The notes: a model not told the origin generated them from the letters alone. A DNA stretch of 64,000 bases from Mycolicibacterium rhodesiae NBB3 (GCF_000230895.2 NC_016604.1:4154001-4218000), one strand, 5' to 3'. Numbered from the stretch's first letter, positions 35,375 to 44,192 are shown. A program made the numbers and translations.

Positions 35375-36811
35375 GTGCATTTGAGCCGACGGATCAGGAT
35401 CCAGCTGACCATCTTCACGATCGTCGCGGTTGGCACGGTCGCCGTGATGGCCCTGCATTTCATCAACCTGCCCGCCATGTTCGGTGTCGGCCGGTACACG
35501 GTGACGATGGAACTGCCGAGATCCGGCGGGCTGTACGAATCTGGCAACGTCACCTATCGCGGTACCAAAGTCGGCAGGGTGGAATCGGTGCGCCTCAGCG
35601 ACACCGGGGTCGAGGCGGTGCTGTCGCTGCAGTCCGGCATCGACATCCCCTCAGATCTCGAGGCCGAGGTGCACAGTCAATCCGCGGTCGGTGAGTCCTA
35701 CGTGTTGCTGCTACCCCGTAACGGCACCTCGCCGCCGCTGAAGAACGGCGACGTGATCGCCTTGGCCGATACTTCGGTGCCGCCGGACGTCAACGCTCTG
35801 CTCTCCGCTGCGAACACCGGTCTGCAGGCGATACCCCGCGACAACCTCAAGACCGTGGTCGACGAGGCCTACACGGCAGTCGGAGGGCTCGGCCCAGAAC
35901 TGTCGCGGGTGATCCAAGGCGCATCCACCCTGGCGATCGACGCTCGGGAGAATCTCGATCCGCTGACCACGCTGATCGACAAAGTCGACCCGGTGTTGGA
36001 TTCGCAGACGAACACCTCCGATGCGATTCAAGCGTGGGCATCGCACGTGGCGGCGGTGACTGACGAATTGAGGAATCACGACGAGGCCGTCGCCGGCGTC
36101 ATCACCAAAGGCGGCCCGGCGGCGGCACAGGTGCGCGAACTGGTCGACAGGCTGCGCCCCACCGTGCCCATCCTGCTCGCCAACCTCGTCAGCGTCGGGC
36201 AAGTCGCGCTCACCTACCGAAACGACATCGAGCAGCTGCTCGTGGTGTTTCCGCAAGCCATCGCGGCCAACCAGGCCGGCATCCTCGCCAACCTCAACAC
36301 CAAACAGGACTACAAAGGCCAATATCTGAGCTTCAACCTGAACCTCAACCTGCCGCCACCCTGCACCACCGGGTTTCTGCCTGCCCAGCAACAACGGGTT
36401 GCCGCGCTCGAGGACTATCCGCAGCGGGCGCCCGGTGACCTGTACTGCCGCGTCCCGCAGGAGTCGCCGTTCAATGTGCGTGGCGCGCGCAACATTCCGT
36501 GCGAGACGGTGCCGGGAAAACGTGCGCCCACGGTCAAGTTGTGTGAGAGCGACGAAGCCTATGTGCCGCTCAACGACGGTTTCAACTGGAAGGGTGATCC
36601 GAACGCCACCCTGTCGGGTCAGCCGATCCCGCAGTTGCCGCCTGAGTCTGCGCCGCCTGTCGCACCGCCGCCGATCGCCGCGGCCGAATACGACCCGGCG
36701 ACGGGGAGCTACATCGGACCCGACGGAAAGCAGTACACCCAATCGGACGTCGCGCAGGGAGCGCCGAACAACAAGACGTGGCAGACGATGCTGCTGCCGC
36801 CGGGACCCTGA
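35375..36811 (+). CDS. mce3F: Mce family protein Mce3F
   Basis: A 478-residue last Mce subunit: N-terminal anchor (RIQLTIFTIVAVGTVAVMA), Mce domain (YTVTMELPRSGGLYESGNVT, with VGESYVLLLPRNG closing it), helical needle region and a C-terminal extracytoplasmic tail with four Cys and a final YIGPDGKQYTQSDV segment common to MceF proteins. It starts with GTG one nucleotide after the mce3E stop. The accessory mas/mam genes that follow mce3 in M. tuberculosis are not present here; instead a convergent ferredoxin gene starts 17 bp after the stop. Confidence 0.92.
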   Translation: MHLSRRIRIQLTIFTIVAVGTVAVMALHFINLPAMFGVGRYTVTMELPRSGGLYESGNVTYRGTKVGRVESVRLSDTGVEAVLSLQSGIDIPSDLEAEVHSQSAVGESYVLLLPRNGTSPPLKNGDVIALADTSVPPDVNALLSAANTGLQAIPRDNLKTVVDEAYTAVGGLGPELSRVIQGASTLAIDARENLDPLTTLIDKVDPVLDSQTNTSDAIQAWASHVAAVTDELRNHDEAVAGVITKGGPAAAQVRELVDRLRPTVPILLANLVSVGQVALTYRNDIEQLLVVFPQAIAANQAGILANLNTKQDYKGQYLSFNLNLNLPPPCTTGFLPAQQQRVAALEDYPQRAPGDLYCRVPQESPFNVRGARNIPCETVPGKRAPTVKLCESDEAYVPLNDGFNWKGDPNATLSGQPIPQLPPESAPPVAPPPIAAAEYDPATGSYIGPDGKQYTQSDVAQGAPNNKTWQTMLLPPGP

Positions 36812-36828
36812 TCAACCAGAAAACGCGA

Positions 36829-37023
36829 TCAGTCGGCGACGATGCGGAGCGCGCCCGACGGGCACATTCTGACCGCGTTGCGCACGACCTTCTCTTCGTT
36901 GGCGGACACGCGATCGAACGCGAGCACCACGATGCCGTCGTCGTCCTGGTCGAATGTCCCCTCGGCCGTCATCACGCAAACCCCTGCGCCCATGCAGATC
37001 TCGCGGTCGCCCGCGACCCTCAT
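36829..37023 (-). CDS. [3Fe-4S]-type small ferredoxin
   Basis: A 64-residue ferredoxin with C10-M-G-A-G-V-C16 and C54-P, the three-Cys pattern with Ala at the usual fourth ligand position. This predicts a 3Fe-4S cluster, typical of actinobacterial P450 partners. The ATG overlaps the upstream gene's stop as ATGA. It probably hands electrons to the P450 encoded two genes upstream in the same operon; its own reductase is not next to it. Confidence 0.9.
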   Translation of the reverse strand: MRVAGDREICMGAGVCVMTAEGTFDQDDDGIVVLAFDRVSANEEKVVRNAVRMCPSGALRIVAD

Positions 37024-37427
37024 CGGGTGAACGCCTGCAGGGTCAGGGCGGAGTTCATGAAGTCGCGGAAGTACAGCCAGCGACCGGCGCGCAGCGTGAT
37101 GATGTGCGCGAACTCCGATTCCCATTCATACCCGGTGTCGATCCGCCGGAATCGCTGCCGGCCCCACGCCGCCAGCTCGTCGCCCTGCGCGATGAACTTC
37201 CACGCCTCCATCTCGGTGATGGCGATCGATTCCCCCACCCTGGTGAAGAACGTCACGGCCTCGTCGAAGCCGCGGTAATCACCTGCATAGGGAATCCCTT
37301 CGGTGCCGTAGTAGGTGATGCGCACGTCGGGATCAAGGAGATCCAGCGCGGTTCGAAGATCGCCTGCCGGCACCGCGGCGTAGATGGCCCTGGTGGTCGC
37401 GATGTTGGCTTCCTCGATCGAGGTCAT
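37020..37427 (-). CDS. SnoaL-like (NTF2-fold) protein
   Basis: A 135-residue NTF2-fold protein of the SnoaL/ketosteroid-isomerase-like group: EEANIATTRAIYAAVPAGDL, LLDPDVRITYYGTEGIPYAGDY, YRGFDEAVTFFTRVGES. Such proteins often act as isomerases, cyclases or hydratases on hydrophobic substrates. It does not show the Y-N/R-D/D set of the limonene epoxide hydrolase-like gene at 26629-27021. It overlaps both the P450 gene and the ferredoxin gene by 4 bp, so the three are one translation-coupled operon. Confidence 0.82.
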   Translation of the reverse strand: MTSIEEANIATTRAIYAAVPAGDLRTALDLLDPDVRITYYGTEGIPYAGDYRGFDEAVTFFTRVGESIAITEMEAWKFIAQGDELAAWGRQRFRRIDTGYEWESEFAHIITLRAGRWLYFRDFMNSALTLQAFTR

Positions 37428-38659
37428 GACAGGTGAAGGGGGAGACGGACATAGGCGTGGGTCAGCAGGCTCGCGGTCTGCTTGGTTCCCGGATCGTCGG
37501 TCAGTGCAATCGTCTGATATCGATCGAGCACCGCGTTCACCACCGCCACGACTTCAAGGCGTGCCAACGATGCTCCAAGGCAGAAGTGCAGGCCGTGTCC
37601 CATCGAGAGCTGCTGGCGGATGTTGGGCCTGTCGATGTCGAACCTGTCGGGGTCGCCGAACACCTCTGGATCCCGATTGGCCGAGCCGAAAAACAGTGCG
37701 ACCCAATCACCTTTGCGGATCATCTTGCCGCCGACCTCGACGTCACGGGTGGCGATGCGGAACAGCCGTTGCGGTGGCCCGTCGACACGCATCGCTTCTT
37801 CCACGAAGACGTTCACCAGTGTGCGATCGGCGCGCATCCGCGTGGTGAGCTCGGGTTCCCGCGCCATCGCATGCAGCAGATTGCCGATCAGGAACGTGGT
37901 GGTCTCACTGCCCGCCACCACCAGCGTCACGCAGAAACGGACGATCTCCTCGGGGGTGAGCCGCTGGCCGTCGACCGCGGCGCGCAGCAGGGCCGAGATG
38001 AGGTCCTCGGCGTCCTCGACGTCGTCGGTGGGCGCGCGCTCCGCCAGCCGCGCCGTGTGTTCGGCAAGCCGGGTGGCGAACGTCGTCACCATTTCCTCAT
38101 TGCTCGCGATGCGCTCCTCGGGCGTCAACGACGACGAGAGCATGAACGCGTTGGCCCAGCGCCGGAAGCGGACGTGATCGCCGTCGGGCAATCCCAACAG
38201 TCGCACCATCGCCCGGGTGGGGATCTCGGCGGCGAATTCCATCACCTCGACGTCACCCTCACCAAGGCCTGCGAGCAGCTGTGGCACCAGTTCGTTCAGC
38301 CAGCCCTCGAGGCGTTTGACCCGGCGCGGTGAGAAGGCCTGGCTGACCAGTTTGCGTTCGACCTCGTGTTTCGGCGGGTCGGTGTTGACGAGCATCAGGC
38401 TCGGGGCCGACGACGCCTCCTGCAGGGGATCCCGCGACGAGAACGTCGCGCTGTCGCGTGCCGCCTCGAAGATCTGGTCGTAGCGGAACAGGGCCCACGC
38501 GGTGACGGGTTCATCGGCGCCGGGGATGGTTCCCGGCGGCCAGTCGCGGTAGCCCGGGACGGGCGAGAGTGCGCGGAGCTGGTCGTACAACGGATACGGA
38601 TTGGCGATGCCCGTAGGCGTGGTCAGCAGATCGAGGGCCGAAACGGTCGTTGATGACAT
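37424..38659 (-). CDS. Cytochrome P450
   Basis: A 411-residue P450 monooxygenase. The oxygen-activating I-helix reads VVAGSETTTFL, the ExxR is EEAMR, and the heme loop SMGHGLHFCLGASLARLE supplies the Cys ligand. The first residue of the heme signature, normally Phe, is Met here. The start ATG 38659 (MSSTTVSALDLL) was chosen over a longer frame lacking a ribosome site. It is the first gene of the P450/SnoaL/ferredoxin operon, divergent from a LuxR-type regulator with a perfect palindrome between them. Substrate unknown; neighbouring mce3 and beta-oxidation genes suggest lipid or terpenoid. Confidence 0.93.
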   Translation of the reverse strand: MSSTTVSALDLLTTPTGIANPYPLYDQLRALSPVPGYRDWPPGTIPGADEPVTAWALFRYDQIFEAARDSATFSSRDPLQEASSAPSLMLVNTDPPKHEVERKLVSQAFSPRRVKRLEGWLNELVPQLLAGLGEGDVEVMEFAAEIPTRAMVRLLGLPDGDHVRFRRWANAFMLSSSLTPEERIASNEEMVTTFATRLAEHTARLAERAPTDDVEDAEDLISALLRAAVDGQRLTPEEIVRFCVTLVVAGSETTTFLIGNLLHAMAREPELTTRMRADRTLVNVFVEEAMRVDGPPQRLFRIATRDVEVGGKMIRKGDWVALFFGSANRDPEVFGDPDRFDIDRPNIRQQLSMGHGLHFCLGASLARLEVVAVVNAVLDRYQTIALTDDPGTKQTASLLTHAYVRLPLHLS

Positions 38660-38712
38660 GGGAAACAGCCTCTGCCAGCCCCGGGAGCAAATCGATCCCC
38701 CGTTGGGGAGGA

Positions 38713-38730
38713 CTCGTACCCCCGTACGAG
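38713..38730. promoter_or_regulatory. 18-bp palindrome in the P450/LuxR divergent promoter
   Basis: Perfect 7-bp arms CTCGTAC/GTACGAG around CCCC lie 54 bp upstream of both the P450 start and the LuxR start. It is a likely operator for the adjacent GAF-LuxR regulator. An 8-bp C/G hairpin (CCCC-CGTT-GGGG at 38697-38708) lies next to it. Confidence 0.55.
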
Positions 38731-38784
38731 GTGAATTGCCGGTTCCCACCGCACCTGCGTGCCGATCGGAGGACAGTCTTGATC

Positions 38785-39972
38785 GTGAGTGTTGTGAGCG
38801 AAAAGCCCGATACGCCGGCGCTCGGCACGCTGTCCGACGGCGAACACCCCGGCTGGGCGTCGCGCCCGGTCAAGGACACCGATGCCGCGCGTCGTTACCG
38901 GGAGGCGTTTCAGGGTTGTGACATGGACCCGACCGAGGACCCACTGGCGGTGGTGGCGGAGGCCGTCGACACCAAGGCGACTCTCGTGCGCAATGTGCTG
39001 GAACGGCTCGGCGACGAGGACGCGCTCAACGCGCTGGACGCGGTGCTCGATCTGACCTCGCTGGAGCGTGAGCTGATCGAAGACGGTGCGAGACGGCGCA
39101 CCTTCGCGCTGTTGGCCGTCCAGGAAGCGCTGAGCAAGCTGCGGGTCGTCGACGACGTTGCGACGATCGTCGACCGGGCGCCGCGCGAACTCGTCGAGTC
39201 GTGCGGCTTCGATCGTGCCGTGCTTTTCCGCGTTCACGAAGGCCGGATGGTCATGGAGGCAGCGTATTTCGGCGACGACCGAGAGGGCGCGGAGAAGATG
39301 GTCGCCTTCGCGCAATCGGTGGCGCCGCCCCTGAACCACATGTTGCTCGAGACCCAGATGATCCGCCGTCGCGCGCCGGCGATCGTGCGCGACGCACGCA
39401 ACGATCCGCGCGTCAACCGCCCGATCATCGATTTCTCCCTGACGCACGCCTATGTGGCGGCACCGGTGATGCCGACGGGAAAGGTGATCGGATTCCTGCA
39501 CGCCGACCGGCTCTACTCGGGCCGCATCGTCGACGAGATCGATCGCGATACCGTGTGGGCGTTCGCGGAGGGCTTCGGATACGCCTACGAACGCACGGTC
39601 CTGCTCGAGCGCATGCGCCGCCAGCGCGCAGAAGTGCGCCGCGCCTTGGCCTCCGCCGACGAGGCCGCTCGCGCGCTGCAGGACGCCGACCTGGACCTCG
39701 CCAAGATCGAACCGGTCGAACGCAGTCCCGCTGCGCAATCGCTGGCCGAGGTGCAGACGCGGGTCATGGCGATTCTGACCCGTCGCGAGATCGAGGTCCT
39801 TCGCCTGATGGCCGCCGGGCGCACCAACCAACAGATCGCCGACGAACTCGTGATCTCGGCGGGCACGGTGAAATCTCACGTCAAGCGGGTGCTGCGAAAG
39901 CTCCACGCGACCAATCGCGCGGAAGCGGCCTCGGCGTACGTGCGGCTGGCCAGCGTACCGAGCGCGGGCTAG
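38785..39972 (+). CDS. GAF-domain LuxR-type transcriptional regulator
   Basis: A 395-residue regulator. About residues 110-280 form a GAF-like sensor (LRVVDDVATIVDRAPRELVES, FRVHEGRMVMEAAYFGDD, AAPVMPTGKVIGFLHADR), followed by a coiled linker and a C-terminal LuxR HTH (LTRREIEVLRLMAAGRTNQQ, VKSHVKRVLRKLHATNRAEA). GTG 38785 lies about 10 nt after GGAGGA; TTG 38779 and GTG 38794 are alternatives. It is divergent from the P450 operon and probably activates it on binding a small ligand in the GAF domain. No phosphorylation receiver is present. Confidence 0.85.
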   Translation: MSVVSEKPDTPALGTLSDGEHPGWASRPVKDTDAARRYREAFQGCDMDPTEDPLAVVAEAVDTKATLVRNVLERLGDEDALNALDAVLDLTSLERELIEDGARRRTFALLAVQEALSKLRVVDDVATIVDRAPRELVESCGFDRAVLFRVHEGRMVMEAAYFGDDREGAEKMVAFAQSVAPPLNHMLLETQMIRRRAPAIVRDARNDPRVNRPIIDFSLTHAYVAAPVMPTGKVIGFLHADRLYSGRIVDEIDRDTVWAFAEGFGYAYERTVLLERMRRQRAEVRRALASADEAARALQDADLDLAKIEPVERSPAAQSLAEVQTRVMAILTRREIEVLRLMAAGRTNQQIADELVISAGTVKSHVKRVLRKLHATNRAEAASAYVRLASVPSAG

Positions 39973-40027
39973 CGATTCGATACTGGTGTCCGATGTCTTG
40001 AAGGAATGTCCTGTCGGCAGCCGTATG

Positions 40028-40082
40028 GTCGAGATTGAAGCCATGGCTGTGATCGACCAACGACCCTCTGGTCAATCTCGAC
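40028..40082. terminator. Long hairpin between convergent genes
   Basis: GTCGAGATTGA (40028-40038) and TCAATCTCGAC (40072-40082) are a perfect 11-bp inverted repeat, with a palindromic AGCCATGGCT inside the loop. It lies between the LuxR gene and the convergent Gfo/Idh gene, so it likely ends transcription from both sides. There is no U-run. Confidence 0.5.
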
Positions 40083-40140
40083 GGTAGGAAGCGCAGTCGA
40101 CAATGCCTCCTGCCGCGGCTCTCCCACACTTCACGGTCGG

Positions 40141-41103
40141 CTAGCGCGGGGACATTCCGGCCGCGCGGTATGCGGCATCGACGTAAGCCATGTTCTCCAC
40201 CGCATCGACGGTGCTCAGTGGCAGCGGCGCACCGTGCAGGACGTGGGCGGCGAACGCCTCGAGCTGGTAGGTGTATGACCGGCGCGTGCCCAGATGCTCG
40301 ACGGTGGAACCGGCCGGCGTGCGGATGGTGACGCGATCGTCCTCGTGCGGCTTGATGAAGTTGTGTACATGGACATCGCCCTTGGTGCCGACGACGTGAA
40401 TCGAGAATGCCCAATCGTGGGCCACCATCGAGTTGGCGCTCAAGCCCGTTGCGCCGCTGGGGAAGGCGAGCTCGACGTCGCACCATGCGTCGATGCCGGG
40501 GCTGTGTTCCTTCGCGTGCGCTCGCACGACGGACGGGTGGCCCAACTGCCGCATGACATGCAGGCCGTAGCAGCCGAGATCCATCAGCGCGCCGCCTGCC
40601 AGTTCGACCGACCACCTCGGATCGTCGTCCGCTGGCGCAGGCATCGCCATCCGCACCTCCACGTGGGTGATGCCGCCGAGCGTGCCGTCGCCGGCCAGCT
40701 GCAGCGCCCGCCGGGTCACGGGATGGAACAGATAGTGAAAACCCTCCACGACAGGGATTCCCGCAGCGTCGGCGGCCTCAGCGACCCGCACGGCCTCAGC
40801 CCGGTTGCGGGCGAACGGCTTCTCGGTGAGCACGGGTTTGCCCGCCGCCACCGCCGCGAGATTCCACGGTGCGTGCAAAGCGTTGGCCAGCGGGTTGTAG
40901 ATGACGTCGACCTCGGGATCACCGATCACGTCGGCGTAGGACGCGCAGACGCGTTCCACGCCGTGCCGCTTCGCGAACACCTGGGCGCGTTGCGGATCGC
41001 GCGCCGCTACGGCCACCAGACGGTGGCCCAGTTCCTGCGCGGGCGCCACGATCGCCGACTCGGCGATCCGGGATGCCCCGAGGACCCCGATACGCAGACT
41101 CAT
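40141..41103 (-). CDS. Gfo/Idh/MocA family oxidoreductase
   Basis: A 320-residue NAD(P)-dependent dehydrogenase. It has the Rossmann motif IGVLGASRIAESAI, the family Lys in VLTEKPFARN and the catalytic-region GGALMDLGCYGLHVMRQL. It is closer to the sugar/dihydrodiol-dehydrogenase branch than to the iolG at 1724-2770. The ATG overlaps the stop of the upstream IolE-like gene as ATGA. Last gene of the second sugar/cyclitol cluster; its substrate is unknown. Confidence 0.87.
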   Translation of the reverse strand: MSLRIGVLGASRIAESAIVAPAQELGHRLVAVAARDPQRAQVFAKRHGVERVCASYADVIGDPEVDVIYNPLANALHAPWNLAAVAAGKPVLTEKPFARNRAEAVRVAEAADAAGIPVVEGFHYLFHPVTRRALQLAGDGTLGGITHVEVRMAMPAPADDDPRWSVELAGGALMDLGCYGLHVMRQLGHPSVVRAHAKEHSPGIDAWCDVELAFPSGATGLSANSMVAHDWAFSIHVVGTKGDVHVHNFIKPHEDDRVTIRTPAGSTVEHLGTRRSYTYQLEAFAAHVLHGAPLPLSTVDAVENMAYVDAAYRAAGMSPR

Positions 41104-41993
41104 ACGGACACGGACGGCCGCACGCCGGCACAAACCTTCTGCATGAACGTCACGCTGGTCCGCACGTCGCGTACCGGTCCCTCATCGGCGGGCTCACCGC
41201 TGAGGATGGTGTCCTGCTCCATGACGAACCAGCCGTCGAACCCGTTGGCGCGCAACGCGGTCACGATGCCGGCGATGTCGACATCGCCCGCACCCAACGG
41301 GGTGTACATCCCCCGTCGTACCGCGTCGGTGTAGGTGAGTTCTCCGGACTGCACGCGTGCGGCGAGCGCCGCGTCCACATCCTTCAGATGTGCGTGGGCG
41401 ATTCGGTCGGGCACCTGCCGGGCCAGCGCAAGCGGATCGGTACCGCCGATGAGCAGATGGCCGGTGTCCAGACACAGCTTGATACTCGCCCCCGCCAGCA
41501 CCCGGTCCACGTCGCTGCGCGTCTCGACCATGGTTCCGACGTGGGGGTGCAGCACCGCGAGCACGCCACACTCGGCGGCCGCGCCGGCGAGCCGGTCGAG
41601 ATTGGTTATCAGCGTGCGCCATTGGCTCTCGTCGAGGGTCGGTCGCGAATCGTATCCGTCGGTGCCCGTCGCGGCCGCCAGCACGAGCACGTCCGCCCCG
41701 CAGGCGATCAGCGCGTCGAGCGGACCCCTGATGTCGGACAGCGGGTCATGGTCGGCATCGTGAAGTATCACCGGCGCGAACATTCCGACGCAGCGCAGAC
41801 CGTTCGACACAAGCATCGCGGTCAGCGCGTCCGGGTCCGTCGGCAGAAAGCCCTCCGGACCCATCTCGGTGGCCGACAACCCGACGTCGCGCATCTCTGC
41901 CAGCACGCGGTCGGGGCCGAGTTGATGACCCCAGCCGGGGACCTCGCACACTCCCCAGGAGATCGGCGCGCCTGCGAGTTTCAGGGTCTTCAC
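41100..41993 (-). CDS. IolE-like sugar-phosphate isomerase/epimerase family protein
   Basis: A 297-residue TIM barrel with the IolE-like N-terminus GAPISWGVCEVPGWGHQLG, the metal-ligand region LHPHVGTMVETRSD, CLDTGHLLIGGTDP, HLKDVDAALA and the C-terminal FVMEQDTIL. It is a paralogue of the IolE-like protein at 2781-3704 and could dehydrate or isomerise a keto-cyclitol made by the adjacent dehydrogenase. GTG start overlapping the upstream stop as GTGA. Confidence 0.82.
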   Translation of the reverse strand: MKTLKLAGAPISWGVCEVPGWGHQLGPDRVLAEMRDVGLSATEMGPEGFLPTDPDALTAMLVSNGLRCVGMFAPVILHDADHDPLSDIRGPLDALIACGADVLVLAAATGTDGYDSRPTLDESQWRTLITNLDRLAGAAAECGVLAVLHPHVGTMVETRSDVDRVLAGASIKLCLDTGHLLIGGTDPLALARQVPDRIAHAHLKDVDAALAARVQSGELTYTDAVRRGMYTPLGAGDVDIAGIVTALRANGFDGWFVMEQDTILSGEPADEGPVRDVRTSVTFMQKVCAGVRPSVSV

Positions 41994-42997
41994 CGTGATC
42001 TCACTTCCTTGATGCTCACCGGCACGCGGCGCTGCAGCGACTCGGTCGCCGCTTCGGCCAGCCAGGCGACTTCGACTGCGTCAGCCACGGTGCAACCCGG
42101 TAGGGCGTCGCCCTTGACCACATCGACGAACGCGCTGAGCTCCGCGCGAAACGCCTCGGTGAACCGGTCCATGAAGAAGTGGTGCGCAGGTCCTTCGGGA
42201 AAGCTGTTGGCGGGGTCGATATTTCGTACAGGCACCCCCTGATCCCAGCCGGCGACGACCGTGTCTTCGAAGCCGTGCACCTCGAGGCGGCAGTCGTATC
42301 CGTGCGCGTTGTACCGCGCCGCGGACACCACGCCGAGCGTGCCCGACTCGAAGGTCACCACGACGGCGGCGGTGTCCACGTCGCCGAACTCGGCGAACTT
42401 CGGGTCGCCCTGGACGCTGCCGGTCGCATACACCTCGACGGCCTGCTGCCCGGTGATCCAGCGGATCACGTCGAAATCGTGCACCGCACAGTCACGGAAG
42501 ATGCCGCCGGAACCGGCGATATATTCCATCGGCGGGGGCGCCGGGTCCATCGTCGTGCTGCGCACGGTGTGCAGGGCGCCCAGCGAGCCGTCGTCGACCG
42601 CGCGCTTGGCTGCGGCGAAGGCGGCGTCGAACCGCCGCTGGTAGCCGACCTGAACCGGTACGCCCGAGCGCGCGATCACCTCGGCCACCCGGGCACTCTC
42701 CGCCGCCGTCGAGGCGATCGGCTTTTCGCAGAACGTCGGCAGACCACGCTCGACGGCGGCCAGCGTCAGCTCCGCATGGGCAGGCGTCGCGGCCGAGACG
42801 ACGACCCCGTCCACGCCGGACGCCAACAGGGCTTCGACCGAATCAACCGGCGTCGCACCATGTTTCGCCGCTACCGCCGCCACCACCTCGGGTCGCTCGT
42901 CGGTGACGACCAACCCGTCGATGCTGTCGAGACCCGACAGGGTGTCGGTGTGGAAGGCGCCGATCCGGCCCAATCCGATGACGCCGAGAGTGGTCAT
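41990..42997 (-). CDS. Inositol 2-dehydrogenase-like protein (IolG paralogue)
   Basis: A 335-residue Gfo/Idh/MocA dehydrogenase with LGVIGLGRIGAFHTDTL, FCEKPIASTAAES (catalytic Lys) and the HDFDVIRWITG region containing the conserved H-D-x-D. This pattern is typical of inositol dehydrogenases. It probably oxidises a cyclitol or inositol isomer to its keto form as the first step of this cluster. The ATGA overlap with the PhyH-type gene upstream couples them. Confidence 0.85.
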   Translation of the reverse strand: MTTLGVIGLGRIGAFHTDTLSGLDSIDGLVVTDERPEVVAAVAAKHGATPVDSVEALLASGVDGVVVSAATPAHAELTLAAVERGLPTFCEKPIASTAAESARVAEVIARSGVPVQVGYQRRFDAAFAAAKRAVDDGSLGALHTVRSTTMDPAPPPMEYIAGSGGIFRDCAVHDFDVIRWITGQQAVEVYATGSVQGDPKFAEFGDVDTAAVVVTFESGTLGVVSAARYNAHGYDCRLEVHGFEDTVVAGWDQGVPVRNIDPANSFPEGPAHHFFMDRFTEAFRAELSAFVDVVKGDALPGCTVADAVEVAWLAEAATESLQRRVPVSIKEVRSR

Positions 42998-44157
42998 GGC
43001 ATTCTCCGTTCTTCCTGTGCGGCCAGAACGACATCGAGTTCGTCCGCGCTGAGGTCATCGGCCAACGCCGCCAGTACCGCGTCGACCTGGCTGGGTGGGG
43101 CCAGGGTGCCGATGGGTTGATCGCTGTCGAGATTGGTGGGGAACGCGTAACCCTCCGCGGTGGCGACCACCGCGTTGTACAGATCGCGGTGTGGGCGTCC
43201 AGCTGCCTTCATCGCCAGCAGCGCGGGGTAGATCGCGCGGACCATCGCCGTGCGGTCCAGCGCCTCCATCGCCCGGCCGAACGGCGAGGACACCTGCAGC
43301 AGGTTGGCGATCCGGCGGATGTCAGCCGAGACATTGGTCCCCGCACCGTGATACAGCGCCGGGTTGAAGAACACCGCATCGCCCTTGTGCAGCGGCAGCT
43401 GCACGTGATGCTCGGCGAAGAACTCCACGAACTCGGGTCGATTGAATGCGATGTAGCCGCCCGCGAACCGCTGCGAATGCGGTAACAGCATCGTTGGGCC
43501 GCTGTCGACCGGCATGTCGCAGTGTGCGACGGCGCCCTGCAGCGTCAGCACCGGTGAGGCGCGATGCAGATGGGCCGGATACTGGGCGAGGTGCGCGCCG
43601 GGGACGAAGCCCAGGTGATAGTCACGATGCGGAACCTGCTGTGTGCCACCGGGGTTGACGACATTGACCTGGGAGGTGACCTGATAGCGCGGCCCCAGCC
43701 AGGCTTGGCAGACGATCGCCAGGGTGTCATTGGCGTAGTACTCGGCGAACACATCGGGTGAGTGCAGCGCGAGTTTCTGCGCGGCGTTCCAGATCCGGTC
43801 ATTGGCGCCGGGCTTACCGAAGTGATCACCTGCCGTGGTGCCCGCTTCGCGCTGGGCAGCGATGATCGAGAAAAAGCTCTCGTTGGCGCGGTCGACGATC
43901 TCGGGGGAGAAGGCGTCGCTGAACACGACAACGCCTGGGCCGTCGGACAGCGCCCTGATCAACTCGGACTGCAATTCGTGCCGGTCGGCGGCGGTTATCG
44001 CGGCAGCGGAGTACACCAGCGCGTTGTTTCGCACGTCGTCGGCGTACGGGTAGTCGGCCCGATCGGTTTGGCACAGCACCTGCGCGCGGAAGTCGTCGAG
44101 CCGGCATGCGGATTCATCGATCCACGGTGTGTATGTCGTGCGCACCGGTGCAGCCAT
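42994..44157 (-). CDS. Phytanoyl-CoA dioxygenase (PhyH) family protein
   Basis: A 387-residue Fe(II)/2-oxoglutarate dioxygenase-fold protein. The HxD facial-triad half reads VPHRDYHLG, the distal His is in FFNPALYHGAGTN, and the 2-oxoglutarate Arg candidate follows in RRIANLLQ. It should hydroxylate a substrate with O2 and 2-oxoglutarate. Start at ATG 44157. It is the first gene of the minus-strand operon with the IolG-like, IolE-like and Gfo/Idh genes, which suggests it acts on a polyol, methyl ether or glycoside that then enters the cyclitol route (inference). The C-terminal SADELDVVLAAQEERR looks like a separate short helical tail. Confidence 0.83.
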   Translation of the reverse strand: MAAPVRTTYTPWIDESACRLDDFRAQVLCQTDRADYPYADDVRNNALVYSAAAITAADRHELQSELIRALSDGPGVVVFSDAFSPEIVDRANESFFSIIAAQREAGTTAGDHFGKPGANDRIWNAAQKLALHSPDVFAEYYANDTLAIVCQAWLGPRYQVTSQVNVVNPGGTQQVPHRDYHLGFVPGAHLAQYPAHLHRASPVLTLQGAVAHCDMPVDSGPTMLLPHSQRFAGGYIAFNRPEFVEFFAEHHVQLPLHKGDAVFFNPALYHGAGTNVSADIRRIANLLQVSSPFGRAMEALDRTAMVRAIYPALLAMKAAGRPHRDLYNAVVATAEGYAFPTNLDSDQPIGTLAPPSQVDAVLAALADDLSADELDVVLAAQEERRMP

Positions 44158-44174
44158 GCCCGCTAGTCTTGCTG

Positions 44175-44192
44175 TGATTGTCGCCGCAATCA
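44175..44192. promoter_or_regulatory. Putative LacI-family operator
   Basis: TGATTG-TCGCCG-CAATCA is an inverted repeat with perfect 6-bp arms, in the 72-bp gap between the PhyH-type gene and the divergent LacI-type regulator. It is a natural site for autoregulation and control of the operon. Confidence 0.6.
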
